9,277 nucleotides of DNA from Candidatus Bathyarchaeota archaeon. Lineage in GTDB: Archaea > Thermoproteota > Bathyarchaeia > TCS64. The notes under the pieces were generated by a model. The model was not told the DNA's origin. It ran no database searches and saw nothing but the letters and a program-made list of their open reading frames with translations. The position numbers and the translations under genes are program-made. Location: contig JAUWBQ010000056.1 of the NCBI GenBank assembly GCA_030601645.1, positions 1-9,277 on the forward strand, read 5' to 3'. Of the stretch, positions 1 through 6,349 are shown one piece after another (position 1 is the stretch's first letter; the number at the start of each line of letters is the position of its first letter).

Positions 1-2
1 CC

Positions 3-983
3 CAGTTCTTCATGTTCTCCTTCGTTGTCCTCCCAATGCTATCCGTGGTGTTCATTTTCTTCGGGGATGCGGCCCAGATCAGCTATCCCATCTCTAACTG
101 GAAGACCTACAAGATCTTCGCAGCTTTCCTTCCCTTCGGTCTATTCCTTGGTTCTCAGATGGTCCTGCCGGCATTCAGCGATAGCTTCATCATATTCCCC
201 CCCATCTACAACACCCTCCTCTCCCTCAGGGATCTGTTGAATCTGGCGGAAGGCACTGAGGCAGCCCTTGGGCTTGGCATAACTTTGATATTTATAGCAA
301 TACCCGGGGCAATCGCGGACTCCGTTCTCGTGGGCAGGGAAGGGAGGATACTCCAGGGAATCAACCACTTCCTCAGGGACCTTGTGGAGACCCGGAAGAG
401 TGGCCTCTCCCCGGAGAGGTGCATCCACGCCCTGGCCAATCGGGATTACGGGGCCTTCTCCAAGTACCTGAAGACGATAAGCATGAAGCTCAACTGGGGA
501 TACCCACTACGGAAGATTTACGATGAGTTCAGGTACACGATCAAGAACTGGCTCGCCCTCGTGAACATCTACCTCCTCATAGACACCATAGAGGTGGGCG
601 GAGGGACCGAAAAGAGCCTAGAGACTTTGGCGAATTTCGCTGAGTCGACCAAGCAGCTGGAGGACGAGAAGCAGGCTGTGCTGCTCCCCCTGACCATCGT
701 GCCCTACATCGGGGCGGCCCTCCTCACAGGGACGACGGTTATGTTCCTGCAGTTCTTCACCAACATGTCCGGCCTGGGGGTGTCCGTCGCCCATGTCACC
801 CTGTACAGGGTGCTGCTTACACCATTGGCGCTCCACTCATGGGTGCTGGGGCTGGTCACGGGGAAGATCGTCTCGGGGAGGGTCTCGGCGGGTTTCAAGC
901 ACTCGATACTTCTGACGCTAGTATCGATACTGGGCATCTGGGGAGTGTCCAACATGTCTATGGGTGGCGGGATGGGAATATAG
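3..983 (+). CDS. Type IV pilus/archaellum assembly platform protein, TadC/FlaJ-like (T2SSF domain), 5'-partial
   Basis: This is the polytopic inner-membrane platform protein that, with a secretion ATPase, assembles archaeal type IV pilus-like filaments. The frame is open to the window edge (Gln-Phe-Phe precede the first ATG at 12), so the gene very probably starts outside; archaeal members usually run 500-600 residues with two T2SSF domains, and only the last half is here. Counting from the ATG, hydrophobic segments lie near 1-18, 34-54 and 85-104. They are followed by a soluble helical domain at about 106-220 with the family-like stretch FLRDLVETRKSGLSPERCI, and then by hydrophobic segments near 225-250, 262-285 and 298-315. 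The EVGGGTEKSLETLANF stretch is typical of the second T2SSF domain. The stop is one base before the next gene's ATG, so it is co-transcribed with two pilin-like genes. The family is clear; TadC versus FlaJ is not resolved. Confidence 0.87.
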   Translation, partial: QFFMFSFVVLPMLSVVFIFFGDAAQISYPISNWKTYKIFAAFLPFGLFLGSQMVLPAFSDSFIIFPPIYNTLLSLRDLLNLAEGTEAALGLGITLIFIAIPGAIADSVLVGREGRILQGINHFLRDLVETRKSGLSPERCIHALANRDYGAFSKYLKTISMKLNWGYPLRKIYDEFRYTIKNWLALVNIYLLIDTIEVGGGTEKSLETLANFAESTKQLEDEKQAVLLPLTIVPYIGAALLTGTTVMFLQFFTNMSGLGVSVAHVTLYRVLLTPLALHSWVLGLVTGKIVSGRVSAGFKHSILLTLVSILGIWGVSNMSMGGGMGI

Positions 984-984
984 C

Positions 985-1470
985 ATGAAAGGCATCCGTG
1001 CGAGTAGGTGATTCAGCTCCGTCCTCACCAGCATACTGATGTGTGGAGTAGTCATCTCGATCGGAATCAGTATATGGGGCTTCACCCACAGCGCTGCCAC
1101 GGTGATGAGGAGCGACTATTACGATGAGGTCATGGAGTCTGTCTACAAGATCAAGGAGAGGTTTGCCGTCGAGAACATCGTCGTCAACATATCCGCCGCA
1201 CCCTCAATCGATGTCTGGGTGTTGAATTATGGTACCAGCGACATAAACATAACCAAGATCAGGATAACCGGCGGGGGCAACAGCACTTACTACTATCCAC
1301 CTGATAACAATGATGAGGCTGCACCAAACGGCGATATCATTTCAGCCGGAGATTTTAAGCTATTCAATACCACTCAGACCAAAGTAGTTCCAATCAAAGG
1401 TCTTAGCCTTACTATATGCGTAGAGAGCGTGAGGGAGAACAAAGCGTATGGCACGATACAGATCCCGTAG
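985..1470 (+). pseudogene. Pilin/archaellin-like secreted protein with in-frame TGA in its signal peptide
   Basis: This is a small type IV pilin-like filament subunit or secreted pseudopilin. The natural start is ATG 985, one base after the preceding stop; translation gives MKGIRASR, then TGA (1009-1011), then FSSVLTSILMCGVVISIGIS in the same frame. This is a textbook class III signal peptide (basic head, cleavage after Gly, hydrophobic helix), except that the cleavage-site Gly codon reads TGA, one base from GGA. The remaining body is beta-rich, with Asn-X-Ser/Thr sites and a stretch VWVLNYGTSDINITKIRI typical of archaeal pilin C-terminal domains. A start at the internal ATG 1039 gives 143 residues but has no ribosome-binding site and no cleavage site, so it would not make an exportable pilin. 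It overlaps the next pilin gene by 23 bases. The choices are true nonsense mutation, sequencing error, or recoding; I cannot separate them, though the gene identity itself is well supported. Confidence 0.72.
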
Positions 1471-2239
1471 GAAGAAGAAGAGGGGGGTCGCCTCGGTATT
1501 GGGCATCCTGCTCATGGTCGGGATACTGATAACTTCGATCCTGCCCACCTTCATATACGTGAACGAGGTGAACAACTACTACGACAGGACGGTTGTCGAC
1601 ATGAAGATAGCCGACGACGAACGCAGCTACGAGAACCTGGAGGTTCGCGCCTACGGGTATGACGACATTACAGTAAACGTTTTCATCATCAACCGCTCAC
1701 CCCTCGCTGTCAATGTCACGAGGATCTGGGTGATGGAGCCAAGCCTTCGAAACTACACCATCTTTGATTCAACAAATTGCCCCGATGATCTACCATATCA
1801 GATGAGTTCATCAGAACAGGTTACTTTCGCACTTCAGTGATATATTGAACTTTGACGGGTTCTTGATCGAGGTTACGACCAGAAGAGGCAATAAATTCTC
1901 ATCCATCACAAACCCCCTTACATACGATAGTGAAAACCAGGAATGGCAGACCGGGACCATGGAGTTCCACATCCAAGTCATAATCAACTCAGGTCAAGGT
2001 AATGACCGTTTTAAAATAGAGATCATGGATTAAACGAGACTCACTATGACTGGATCGATTCAGGTAACCAAGTCCAAGGGCAGTTTTTCTCGGTGTTCAA
2101 TGTGCCAATGACTGGCTACTACAACGTCACAGCTCTAAAATGGGAGGGAGGTCAATTCAATCAGATTGGAAACAAGACAGTGATTTTGACTTGGATTGTC
2201 CCCGATGCATTCTGCCAGTTTTGGGATTCCCCCTCCTAG
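1448..2239 (+). pseudogene. Second pilin-like protein, broken by two compensating frameshifts
   Basis: This gene starts at ATG 1448 behind AGGGAG (1432-1437), overlapping the previous pilin. It has a clear class III signal: a very basic head (RSRRKKKRG) followed by VASVLGILLMVGILITSILP. The first frame stops at 1838-1840, but the protein visibly continues in the next frame (SDILNFDGFLIEVTTRRGNK) up to a stop at 2031-2033. It then resumes in the original frame (LNETHYDWIDSG, then NVPMTGYYNVTALKWEGG) to TAG 2237-2239. One extra base near 1832-1840 and one missing base near 2028-2033 (for example GATTTAAAC read as GATTAAAC) would give a single protein of about 263 residues. A C-terminal beta domain with Thr/Asn-rich strands fits a surface-exposed pilin. 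Reading it as three separate short ORFs makes no sense, because only the first has a start signal and an export signal. It may be a pseudogene or carry assembly errors. Confidence 0.7.
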
Positions 2240-2270
2240 AATTAGAGGTATAAGACATCTGGAGTCTACA

Positions 2271-2276
2271 TTTTTT
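2271..2276 (+). terminator. Possible oligo-T terminator of the pilus operon
   Basis: Six consecutive T residues lie 31 bases after the reconstructed end of the second pilin gene. They are preceded by a weak 4-bp hairpin (AGAC 2253-2256 with GTCT 2264-2267). Archaeal RNA polymerase terminates at oligo-T on the non-template strand without needing a strong hairpin. The site sits between two convergent genes, where a terminator is expected. The call rests on position and composition only. Confidence 0.35.
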
Positions 2277-2312
2277 GACGGTATAAAGTACGAAAGGATG
2301 GCGCCTTTCTTC

Positions 2313-3053
2313 CTAGCTGATGTACCGTATTTTCTTCTCTTCCTTCTTTATGTCTTCACTGTAATCCTGGAACTCGTCGAGGCTCCTCCTTATCGAGGCG
2401 TCGATCTTCTCGGCCCGCTTCTCAAGCTGAGCCATGTCGATCTCAATGCCCAGGAGGCTAGTCAACCTCTCGAGGACGGCCTTGGAGGAAAGGTGCTGGG
2501 GGACGTTGGCGTACCTGATCTCGCCCATCAGACAGACGCCGTCGATGCCTTTGCTCTTGGCGACGCCGACGAGGACGCCGTTCAGCCCGTTGACGGCTCC
2601 CTCCCCCTCGATGAAATCGACGCCGTGGCGTTCCAGCTCTTCCCTGAGAGACTCATCCGTGAAAACACCATACACCCGAGGCTCGTCGGGGTAGTCGCTC
2701 GGATAAGCCGCCATCGTATAGATGCGTTTGACGTGGAATCTTTTTGCGAAGTCGACGATCTTCTCCGCGAGCCTCAGAGCCTCCTCCGGGGTCGAGGGCT
2801 GGGCGTCCCCCACGCATATCATGAGGTCCTTGTCCGGGACTGCGAAGAACCTGTGCCTGATGGAGGGGAGCTCTGCCAGGCTATCCCTGTAGATGATGGC
2901 GTTCTGGAAAAACTTGACCTCGGCAAATTTCTTTGCGTTTAGTCGTCTACGGAGATAGTCCGCAGAAATCTTGGCCAAGTAACCCATGCCCGGCCAGGCG
3001 GCTATTAGCACGGGTTCCTTGAAGGCGGGTTCATGGGAGCAACGGATCTCCAT
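2313..3053 (-). CDS. PAC2 family protein (proteasome assembly chaperone-like)
   Basis: This PAC2-family protein has 246 residues, the usual size for archaeal members, which resemble eukaryotic proteasome assembly chaperone 2; their exact role in archaea is not settled. Recognisable elements are the N-terminal strand-loop AAWPGMGYLA (residues 18-27), GDAQPS (82-87), and the Gly-rich GEGAVNGLNGVLVG (150-163) followed by MGEI (176-179). A charged C-terminal helix (about 205-243) is often seen in the family. ATG 3053 is chosen because AGGAG lies four bases upstream and a TATA-like element (3082-3091) is correctly spaced for a short leader. An in-frame GTG at 3080 would add nine residues, but lies too close to that element. 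It is monocistronic and convergent with the pilin genes. A long antisense ORF over it is a composition shadow. Confidence 0.9.
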   Translation of the reverse strand: MEIRCSHEPAFKEPVLIAAWPGMGYLAKISADYLRRRLNAKKFAEVKFFQNAIIYRDSLAELPSIRHRFFAVPDKDLMICVGDAQPSTPEEALRLAEKIVDFAKRFHVKRIYTMAAYPSDYPDEPRVYGVFTDESLREELERHGVDFIEGEGAVNGLNGVLVGVAKSKGIDGVCLMGEIRYANVPQHLSSKAVLERLTSLLGIEIDMAQLEKRAEKIDASIRRSLDEFQDYSEDIKKEEKKIRYIS

Positions 3054-3081
3054 TGGACTCCTGTTATCAGTGGGCGGCACT

Positions 3082-3091
3082 CCATTAAACT
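3082..3091 (-). promoter_or_regulatory. TATA-like promoter element for the PAC2 gene
   Basis: On the minus strand the sequence reads AGTTTAATGG just downstream of an A-tract (CAAAAAG). It lies about 30 bases before the preferred ATG at 3053. This is the usual distance for an archaeal TATA box driving a transcript with a short leader containing the AGGAG ribosome-binding site. It argues against the upstream GTG start at 3080. Confidence 0.45.
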
Positions 3092-3540
3092 TTTTGTAAG
3101 GATGCTTTCGAGAGGCCTAGATCGAGGTTTTCGAAGATGGATCCCAGAGGGCTGGATCATCTGTTATTCCGATTCCTCTTCAGATGACCCCACAGCGATC
3201 CATGCAAAGCTGCGTTTATTCTGGAAGATTTATTTTATCGCTCGGCACAACGGGTTGATGTCCCACAAGTCTGAGACATTCTTTACACGATGGGGACAAA
3301 ACGCAGATAAGTTTTTCCTGTTCGAAGCTCCGAAGATGTGGTTTTCCTGCAACAGAATTATCTTAAACATTCTTCAAGGTTCTATATCGAAGCACGGGAG
3401 ATCTGGGCTCGGGGGGAGGACTCCACCACCACACTGAGTCGCATAGTTCGCAATCAACGACATCGTGAACCTGGACGCCTCTTGACACAGGTAGCCTGCT
3501 TCGTGCATCATGGATAACAATAAGATAGAGGATACGCTAA
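3092..3540. other. Long intergenic region with hairpin and TATA-like boxes; no confident gene
   Basis: This stretch separates the divergent PAC2 and HTH/zinc-ribbon genes. It contains an imperfect 10-bp hairpin (GGATCATCTG 3154-3163 with CAGATGACCC 3181-3190, one mismatch, 17-base loop). It also has a TATA-like tract at 3229-3238 (TTTATTTTAT-like), and a GC-rich block at 3395-3430 inside otherwise AT-richer sequence. A 7-bp pair, CGAAGCA 3388-3394 with TGCTTCG 3497-3503, could close a domain of about 115 bases. A second small hairpin lies at 3446-3470 (GTTCGC with GTGAAC, one G-U pair). No tRNA cloverleaf or C/D-box order was recognised. A 59-codon ORF from ATG 3258 to 3437 sits at leaderless distance from the TATA-like tract but resembles no family I know. 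This could be a structured RNA, a small ORF, or only regulatory DNA. Confidence 0.4.
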
Positions 3541-3885
3541 ATGTCGAGACGGAGCCTATGGACGGAGGAAGAAAACGAGAAACTAAGGTCCCTATACATT
3601 TCTGGGACATCCTTCGAGGAGATCGAGTACGAGTTTTCAGCCAGGTCTTCCAACGCCATCAGGCAGAAGGCTTCTAGGCTCGGCCTCCGAAGGCACGCGA
3701 CGCTGGCATCGATAAACAGCTTTCAGAACGTCCTTCGCATCTCCGACGGCAACGGAGGGGCGGAGGATCTTATTTTCAGGTGTAGCGGATGCGGCAGCTG
3801 GATACACGCCAACCTGAACGGCGGGGCAGATGATAGGACCATCGTCTGCCGCCAGTGTCAGACGATTTTACGTTACGCGGCTTAA
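3541..3885 (+). CDS. Myb/SANT-like helix-turn-helix protein with C-terminal zinc ribbon
   Basis: This 114-residue protein is probably a DNA-binding regulator. Residues 6-50 form a Myb/SANT-like unit: LWTEEENEKL, then FEEIEYEF, then the recognition-helix-like NAIRQKASRLGLRR. That spacing of Trp, Glu pair, Ile and the RLGL end is seen in small Myb-like HTH proteins of microbes and viruses. Residues 81-106 carry CSGC and CRQC, a Cys4 zinc ribbon. The start ATG 3541 has GAGG (3527-3530) about ten bases upstream. The stop is 75 bases before the RusA gene on the same strand, so the two could share a transcript. Myb-like and RusA proteins often occur in mobile or viral DNA, but nothing else here proves a mobile origin. 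The target and role are unknown. The alternative is a structural nucleic-acid-binding factor rather than a regulator. Confidence 0.75.
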   Translation: MSRRSLWTEEENEKLRSLYISGTSFEEIEYEFSARSSNAIRQKASRLGLRRHATLASINSFQNVLRISDGNGGAEDLIFRCSGCGSWIHANLNGGADDRTIVCRQCQTILRYAA

Positions 3886-3959
3886 CGCCGAGAGTGTCTG
3901 CACTTCTACGGCAAGGCTTTTTACCTCGGTAAATCGGGTTTCTCCTGGGAGGAAGGGCT

Positions 3960-4385
3960 TTGCGACAGGTGAAGTTCTCAGTGGTCGGACCGCCGGTCCC
4001 TAAATCTCGTCCGAGGGTTGTGACGAAGGGTAAGAGGAGGTTTGCATACACTCCGAAGAGGGTGAGAGACTGGGAAGACATCATCAGGGAGGAGGCCAAG
4101 AAGCACTTTGAGAGGCCCTTCGACTGGCCCGTCGTGGTCTCATTGATCTTTCTCATGCCGAGGCCCAAGAGCCGTCGCCTGGAATATTGGGTGTCCACCA
4201 CCCCCGATCTGGACAACCTTGAGAAATCCGTCCTGGACGCCATGAACGAGGTAGCTTATACGGACGATCGTCTTGTAGTGGCGAAGAGCTCCTCCAAGAG
4301 GTATGTACAGAAGGAGGAGGAGCCGGGGGTACACGTCATCGTGACCGCCATCACGGAGCAGCGCAGCCTTCGGGAGTACGAGTAG
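3960..4385 (+). CDS. RusA-family Holliday junction resolvase
   Basis: RusA enzymes are small dimeric endonucleases that resolve Holliday junctions using acidic residues and a divalent metal. The motif TPDLDNLEKSVLDAMN followed by AYTDDRLV is diagnostic. D83, D85, K89 and D102/D103 align with the Asp-x-Asp, Lys and third-Asp cluster that is essential in E. coli RusA. The N-terminal VVGPPVPKSRPR segment also matches the family. At 141 residues it is slightly longer than E. coli RusA (about 120). The start is TTG 3960, with GGGAGGAAGG (3947-3956) just upstream; GTG 3969 is an alternative. All catalytic residues are present, so it should be active. Archaea normally use Hjc, so this may be an acquired or accessory enzyme; the neighbouring Myb-like gene would fit that, but this is inference. 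Confidence 0.9.
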   Translation: MRQVKFSVVGPPVPKSRPRVVTKGKRRFAYTPKRVRDWEDIIREEAKKHFERPFDWPVVVSLIFLMPRPKSRRLEYWVSTTPDLDNLEKSVLDAMNEVAYTDDRLVVAKSSSKRYVQKEEEPGVHVIVTAITEQRSLREYE

Positions 4386-4430
4386 TTGCCGTCAAACTTC
4401 GGATAGTTAATGAATACTTAATCAATCTAG

Positions 4431-4440
4431 TTTATATATC
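4431..4440 (+). promoter_or_regulatory. Strong TATA box for the CBS-domain gene
   Basis: TTTATATATC is the best archaeal TATA element in the window and sits in an AT-rich gap between the RusA stop and the CBS gene. Transcription would start roughly at 4457-4463, so the CBS mRNA is predicted to be leaderless or nearly so. This bears on which TTG is used as the start. Confidence 0.7.
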
Positions 4441-4455
4441 GAGCAATATTCTCTC

Positions 4456-5037
4456 TTGGATCGGGTAAGACGATTGGATCTCGACTTCAAGCGAAGGCTG
4501 ATCGTGCGCGAGGCGATGTCAAGCCCCGTGATCACGATCGACGAGGATCAGAGCGTGGTGGACGCCGCGAAGATAATGAGTAAAAATAGGATCGGCGCCA
4601 TCATCGTGAAGAGCAAAGACGGACAGCCCGTAGGCATAGTGACGGAGAGGGACTTTGTCTACAGGGTCATCGCGAAGGACGCGGTCTCCAGGGAGATTCA
4701 GGTGAAGGAGGTGATGTCCTCGCCGCTGAGGACTGTGGACCCGGAGACGAGCCTCGAGGACGCCATGGCGCTGATGAACAAGGCGAACGTCCGCAGGCTT
4801 GGGGTCATCTACAAGGAGAATCTTGAGGGCGTGATATCGGACAAGGACATCATCAGGATCATGCCCACCATCATCGAGATCGTGCGGGAGCGCTCCCGGA
4901 TCCAGAGCGGGGACAGGGCCGCCGGACCCTCCACTGTGGGCTACTGCGATAGGTGCGACATGTACTCGACCAACCTGAGATCCGTGAACGGCGAGTTCAT
5001 CTGCGAGGACTGCAGGGCGGATGAGGATCAGGGCTAA
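4456..5037 (+). CDS. Tandem CBS-domain protein with C-terminal zinc ribbon
   Basis: This 193-residue cytosolic protein carries a pair of CBS domains, a fold that binds adenosyl nucleotides such as AMP, ATP or SAM and acts as a sensor. CBS1 covers about 14-75 (VREAMSSPVITIDED, then GIVTERDFVYRVI). CBS2 covers about 82-140 (VKEVMSSPLRTVDPE, then GVISDKDIIRI). Residues 164-186 hold CDRC and CEDC, a short Cys4 zinc finger joined by a charged linker. CBS-plus-zinc-ribbon proteins occur widely in archaea as stand-alone regulators of unknown target. The strong TATA box at 4431-4440 puts the transcript start almost on TTG 4456, so translation may be leaderless from there or use TTG 4474; ATG 4516 would cut into CBS1. 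The downstream Mut7-C gene is 139 bases away and seems to have its own signals. Confidence 0.9.
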   Translation: MDRVRRLDLDFKRRLIVREAMSSPVITIDEDQSVVDAAKIMSKNRIGAIIVKSKDGQPVGIVTERDFVYRVIAKDAVSREIQVKEVMSSPLRTVDPETSLEDAMALMNKANVRRLGVIYKENLEGVISDKDIIRIMPTIIEIVRERSRIQSGDRAAGPSTVGYCDRCDMYSTNLRSVNGEFICEDCRADEDQG

Positions 5038-5070
5038 AGAGAAGGCTAGTGCCCCATACCTCGGACATTG

Positions 5071-5085
5071 ATTAAAATTATATTC
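5071..5085 (+). promoter_or_regulatory. AT-rich TATA-like element upstream of the Mut7-C gene
   Basis: ATTAAAATTATATTC is the only strongly AT-rich stretch in the 139-base gap after the CBS gene. It would place a start site near 5105 and a leader of about 70 bases carrying GGAGG ahead of ATG 5177. A weaker alternative, TTACTATC at 5111-5118, would give a shorter leader. Confidence 0.4.
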
Positions 5086-5119
5086 TGCCACGGATGGACA
5101 AGGCAAACCCTTACTATCG

Positions 5120-5133
5120 ACCGTGGACACGGT
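5120..5133. repeat. Perfect 6-bp inverted repeat, possible operator
   Basis: ACCGTG, a GA spacer, then CACGGT forms a perfect short palindrome between the TATA-like tract and the Mut7-C start. The two-base spacer is too short for an RNA hairpin with a full stem, so a dimeric protein binding site is more likely than an attenuator. Short palindromes of this size can occur by chance. Confidence 0.3.
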
Positions 5134-5176
5134 AAGATCAGACTCGTAGACATTTCGGGATTGGAGGCTGCGCCAC

Positions 5177-5653
5177 ATGACCCCCACGTTTCTGGTCGAC
5201 GGGATGCTGGGCTCCCTGAACCGATGGCTCAGGATCTGCGGGTTCGATACGAGATACATCCAGAACGCCCCAGACGGGGAGCTTCTGGAAATCGTCGAAA
5301 GAGAGGGGAGGGTGCTGCTCACCAGGGATAGGCTCCTCTCTAGGAAGGCATCGAGGGCCGGACGGACTGCCTTCTTCGTGGAGGGGGATGGAGACGCCGA
5401 GAAGTTGGCCTCCGTCGCCAAGCGATTCGGGTTGAATCTGGGCGTCGAGATGTCGAGGTGCACCGAGTGTGGGGGCAGACTCCGATCGGTTTCAAGGGAG
5501 GACGTGAGGAGTAGCATCCCCTCGGGCACGTACAATGCGTACCAAGAGTTCTGGGCTTGTGTCTCGTGTGGCAAGGTCTACTGGAGGGGGAGCCACTGGG
5601 GGAACATCGTGAACACCATTTCCGAGGCCCGCAAGCTGGCGGGTCAATCTTAA
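5177..5653 (+). CDS. Mut7-C RNase domain protein with zinc ribbon
   Basis: This 158-residue protein matches the archaeal/bacterial Mut7-C family (formerly DUF82), a PIN-like nuclease fold also found at the C-terminus of metazoan Mut-7. The N-terminal FLVDGMLGSLNRWLRICGFD (5-24) contains the acidic residue D8 and the hallmark Gly-Met-Leu-Gly-Leu-Arg pattern. LLTRDRLL (47-54) supplies D51. The C-terminal half holds CTEC (95-98) and CVSC (128-131), followed by KVYWRGSHW (133-141), the standard zinc-ribbon ending of this family. The length is normal and all signature residues are present. ATG 5177 is preceded by GGAGG (5163-5167) at a good distance. It is expected to cut RNA, but cellular substrates are not established. 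The AMMECR1 gene follows 59 bases later behind its own TATA-like box. Confidence 0.9.
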   Translation: MTPTFLVDGMLGSLNRWLRICGFDTRYIQNAPDGELLEIVEREGRVLLTRDRLLSRKASRAGRTAFFVEGDGDAEKLASVAKRFGLNLGVEMSRCTECGGRLRSVSREDVRSSIPSGTYNAYQEFWACVSCGKVYWRGSHWGNIVNTISEARKLAGQS

Positions 5654-5670
5654 GGGGATTCCGAACAGGA

Positions 5671-5677
5671 TTTATAG
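5671..5677 (+). promoter_or_regulatory. TATA-like element for the AMMECR1 gene
   Basis: TTTATAG lies about 40 bases before ATG 5713, so transcription would begin near 5698 with a leader of about 15 bases. This supports 5713 as the AMMECR1 start over the longer in-frame ATG at 5557, which lies inside the Mut7-C gene. Confidence 0.5.
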
Positions 5678-5712
5678 TCTCCCTCCCTAGGTGGGTTACG
5701 CAGGCGGTACGT

Positions 5713-6336
5713 ATGGAGTTCGAGCTCGCGGCTGAGGAGGGGGAGTTCCTTGTCAGGCTCGCGCGAGCCTCCATCGAGACGGCTCTGGGGGCCGGGGGGG
5801 ATCCTACGTTAGGCGATGTTTCGGATAAGCTCATGGTGCCCTGCGGCGTCTTCGTCACCCTAAACAAGGTCGAAGGGTCTTCGCACAGCCTCAGAGGTTG
5901 CATAGGCTTCCCCCATCCGGTGAAGCCCCTGGCTGAGGCGGTTTTGGACGCCGCCGTCAGCGCCGCCCTGAGGGATCCCAGGTTCGCCCCGGTCTCCATG
6001 GAGGAGATGGACTCCGTCGTTGTCGAGGTGAGCGTCCTTACTCCGCCCGAGGTCCTCTCCGTGGAGGGGCCAGACCAGTATCCCTCCCTCATTCAGGTTG
6101 GGAGAGATGGGTTGATTGTCGCCCGGGGGCAGAATCGGGGGCTCCTCCTCCCCCAGGTTCCCGTCGATTGGGGCTGGGACACCGAGGAGTTCCTGACCCA
6201 GTGCTGTCTGAAGGCGCGGCTTCAGCCGGACGCATGGCTACTCCCTGGGACGGAGGTATCGAGGTTCAGGGCCATCATCTACGCCGAGGAGGAGCCAAGG
6301 GGAGCTGCCAAGAAGGTGGAGCTCCAAGGAGGTTAG
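5713..6336 (+). CDS. AMMECR1 domain protein
   Basis: This 207-residue protein is the size usual for archaeal stand-alone AMMECR1 proteins. The hallmark LRGCIGFPHP (60-69) is present, preceded by VPCGVFVTL (42-50), and followed by the DPRF signature and VEVSVLTPPEVL. A C-terminal LLLPQVPVDWGWDTEEFL stretch is also typical. AMMECR1 is conserved from archaea to human; its biochemical activity is not known, and it is often linked with Memo and radical-SAM proteins, neither of which is seen here. The frame is open back to ATG 5557, but that would overlap Mut7-C by about 100 bases and add residues with no family match, so ATG 5713 is preferred. The stop codon overlaps a GGAGGT motif (6328-6333) that could serve the next gene, implying translational coupling. 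Confidence 0.92.
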   Translation: MEFELAAEEGEFLVRLARASIETALGAGGDPTLGDVSDKLMVPCGVFVTLNKVEGSSHSLRGCIGFPHPVKPLAEAVLDAAVSAALRDPRFAPVSMEEMDSVVVEVSVLTPPEVLSVEGPDQYPSLIQVGRDGLIVARGQNRGLLLPQVPVDWGWDTEEFLTQCCLKARLQPDAWLLPGTEVSRFRAIIYAEEEPRGAAKKVELQGG

Positions 6337-6349
6337 GGGGGTCGGGCGC

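Noticed and set aside
1845..2033. Stand-alone 62-residue gene starting at TTG 1845
   Set aside because: It has no ribosome-binding site or export signal and continues the pilin body in a shifted frame, so it is treated as part of the broken second pilin.
2196..2942. 248-codon plus-strand ORF opposite the PAC2 gene
   Set aside because: It is antisense to a clear PAC2 protein; its sequence is low-information and rich in Val, Asp and Leu, as expected of a codon-bias shadow.
3255..3300. C/D-box sRNA-like motifs (TGATG and CTGA)
   Set aside because: The boxes are imperfect and the second C'/D set in proper order is missing.
3033..3437. 134-codon plus-strand ORF overlapping the PAC2 5' end
   Set aside because: Its first part is antisense to PAC2 and no domain is seen. 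Only the 3258-3437 part is kept as a weak small-ORF possibility.
3440..3475. TTCG-AATC-like tract resembling a tRNA T-loop
   Set aside because: An extra base breaks the T-loop consensus, and no acceptor, D or anticodon stems could be placed around it.
4519..5574. 351-codon minus-strand ORF across the CBS and Mut7-C genes
   Set aside because: It runs antisense through two well-supported genes and the gap between them, with His/Arg/Pro-rich sequence and no recognisable domain.
5340..6092. 250-codon minus-strand ORF over Mut7-C and AMMECR1
   Set aside because: Ser/Arg/Pro-rich antisense translation of conserved genes, with no family features.
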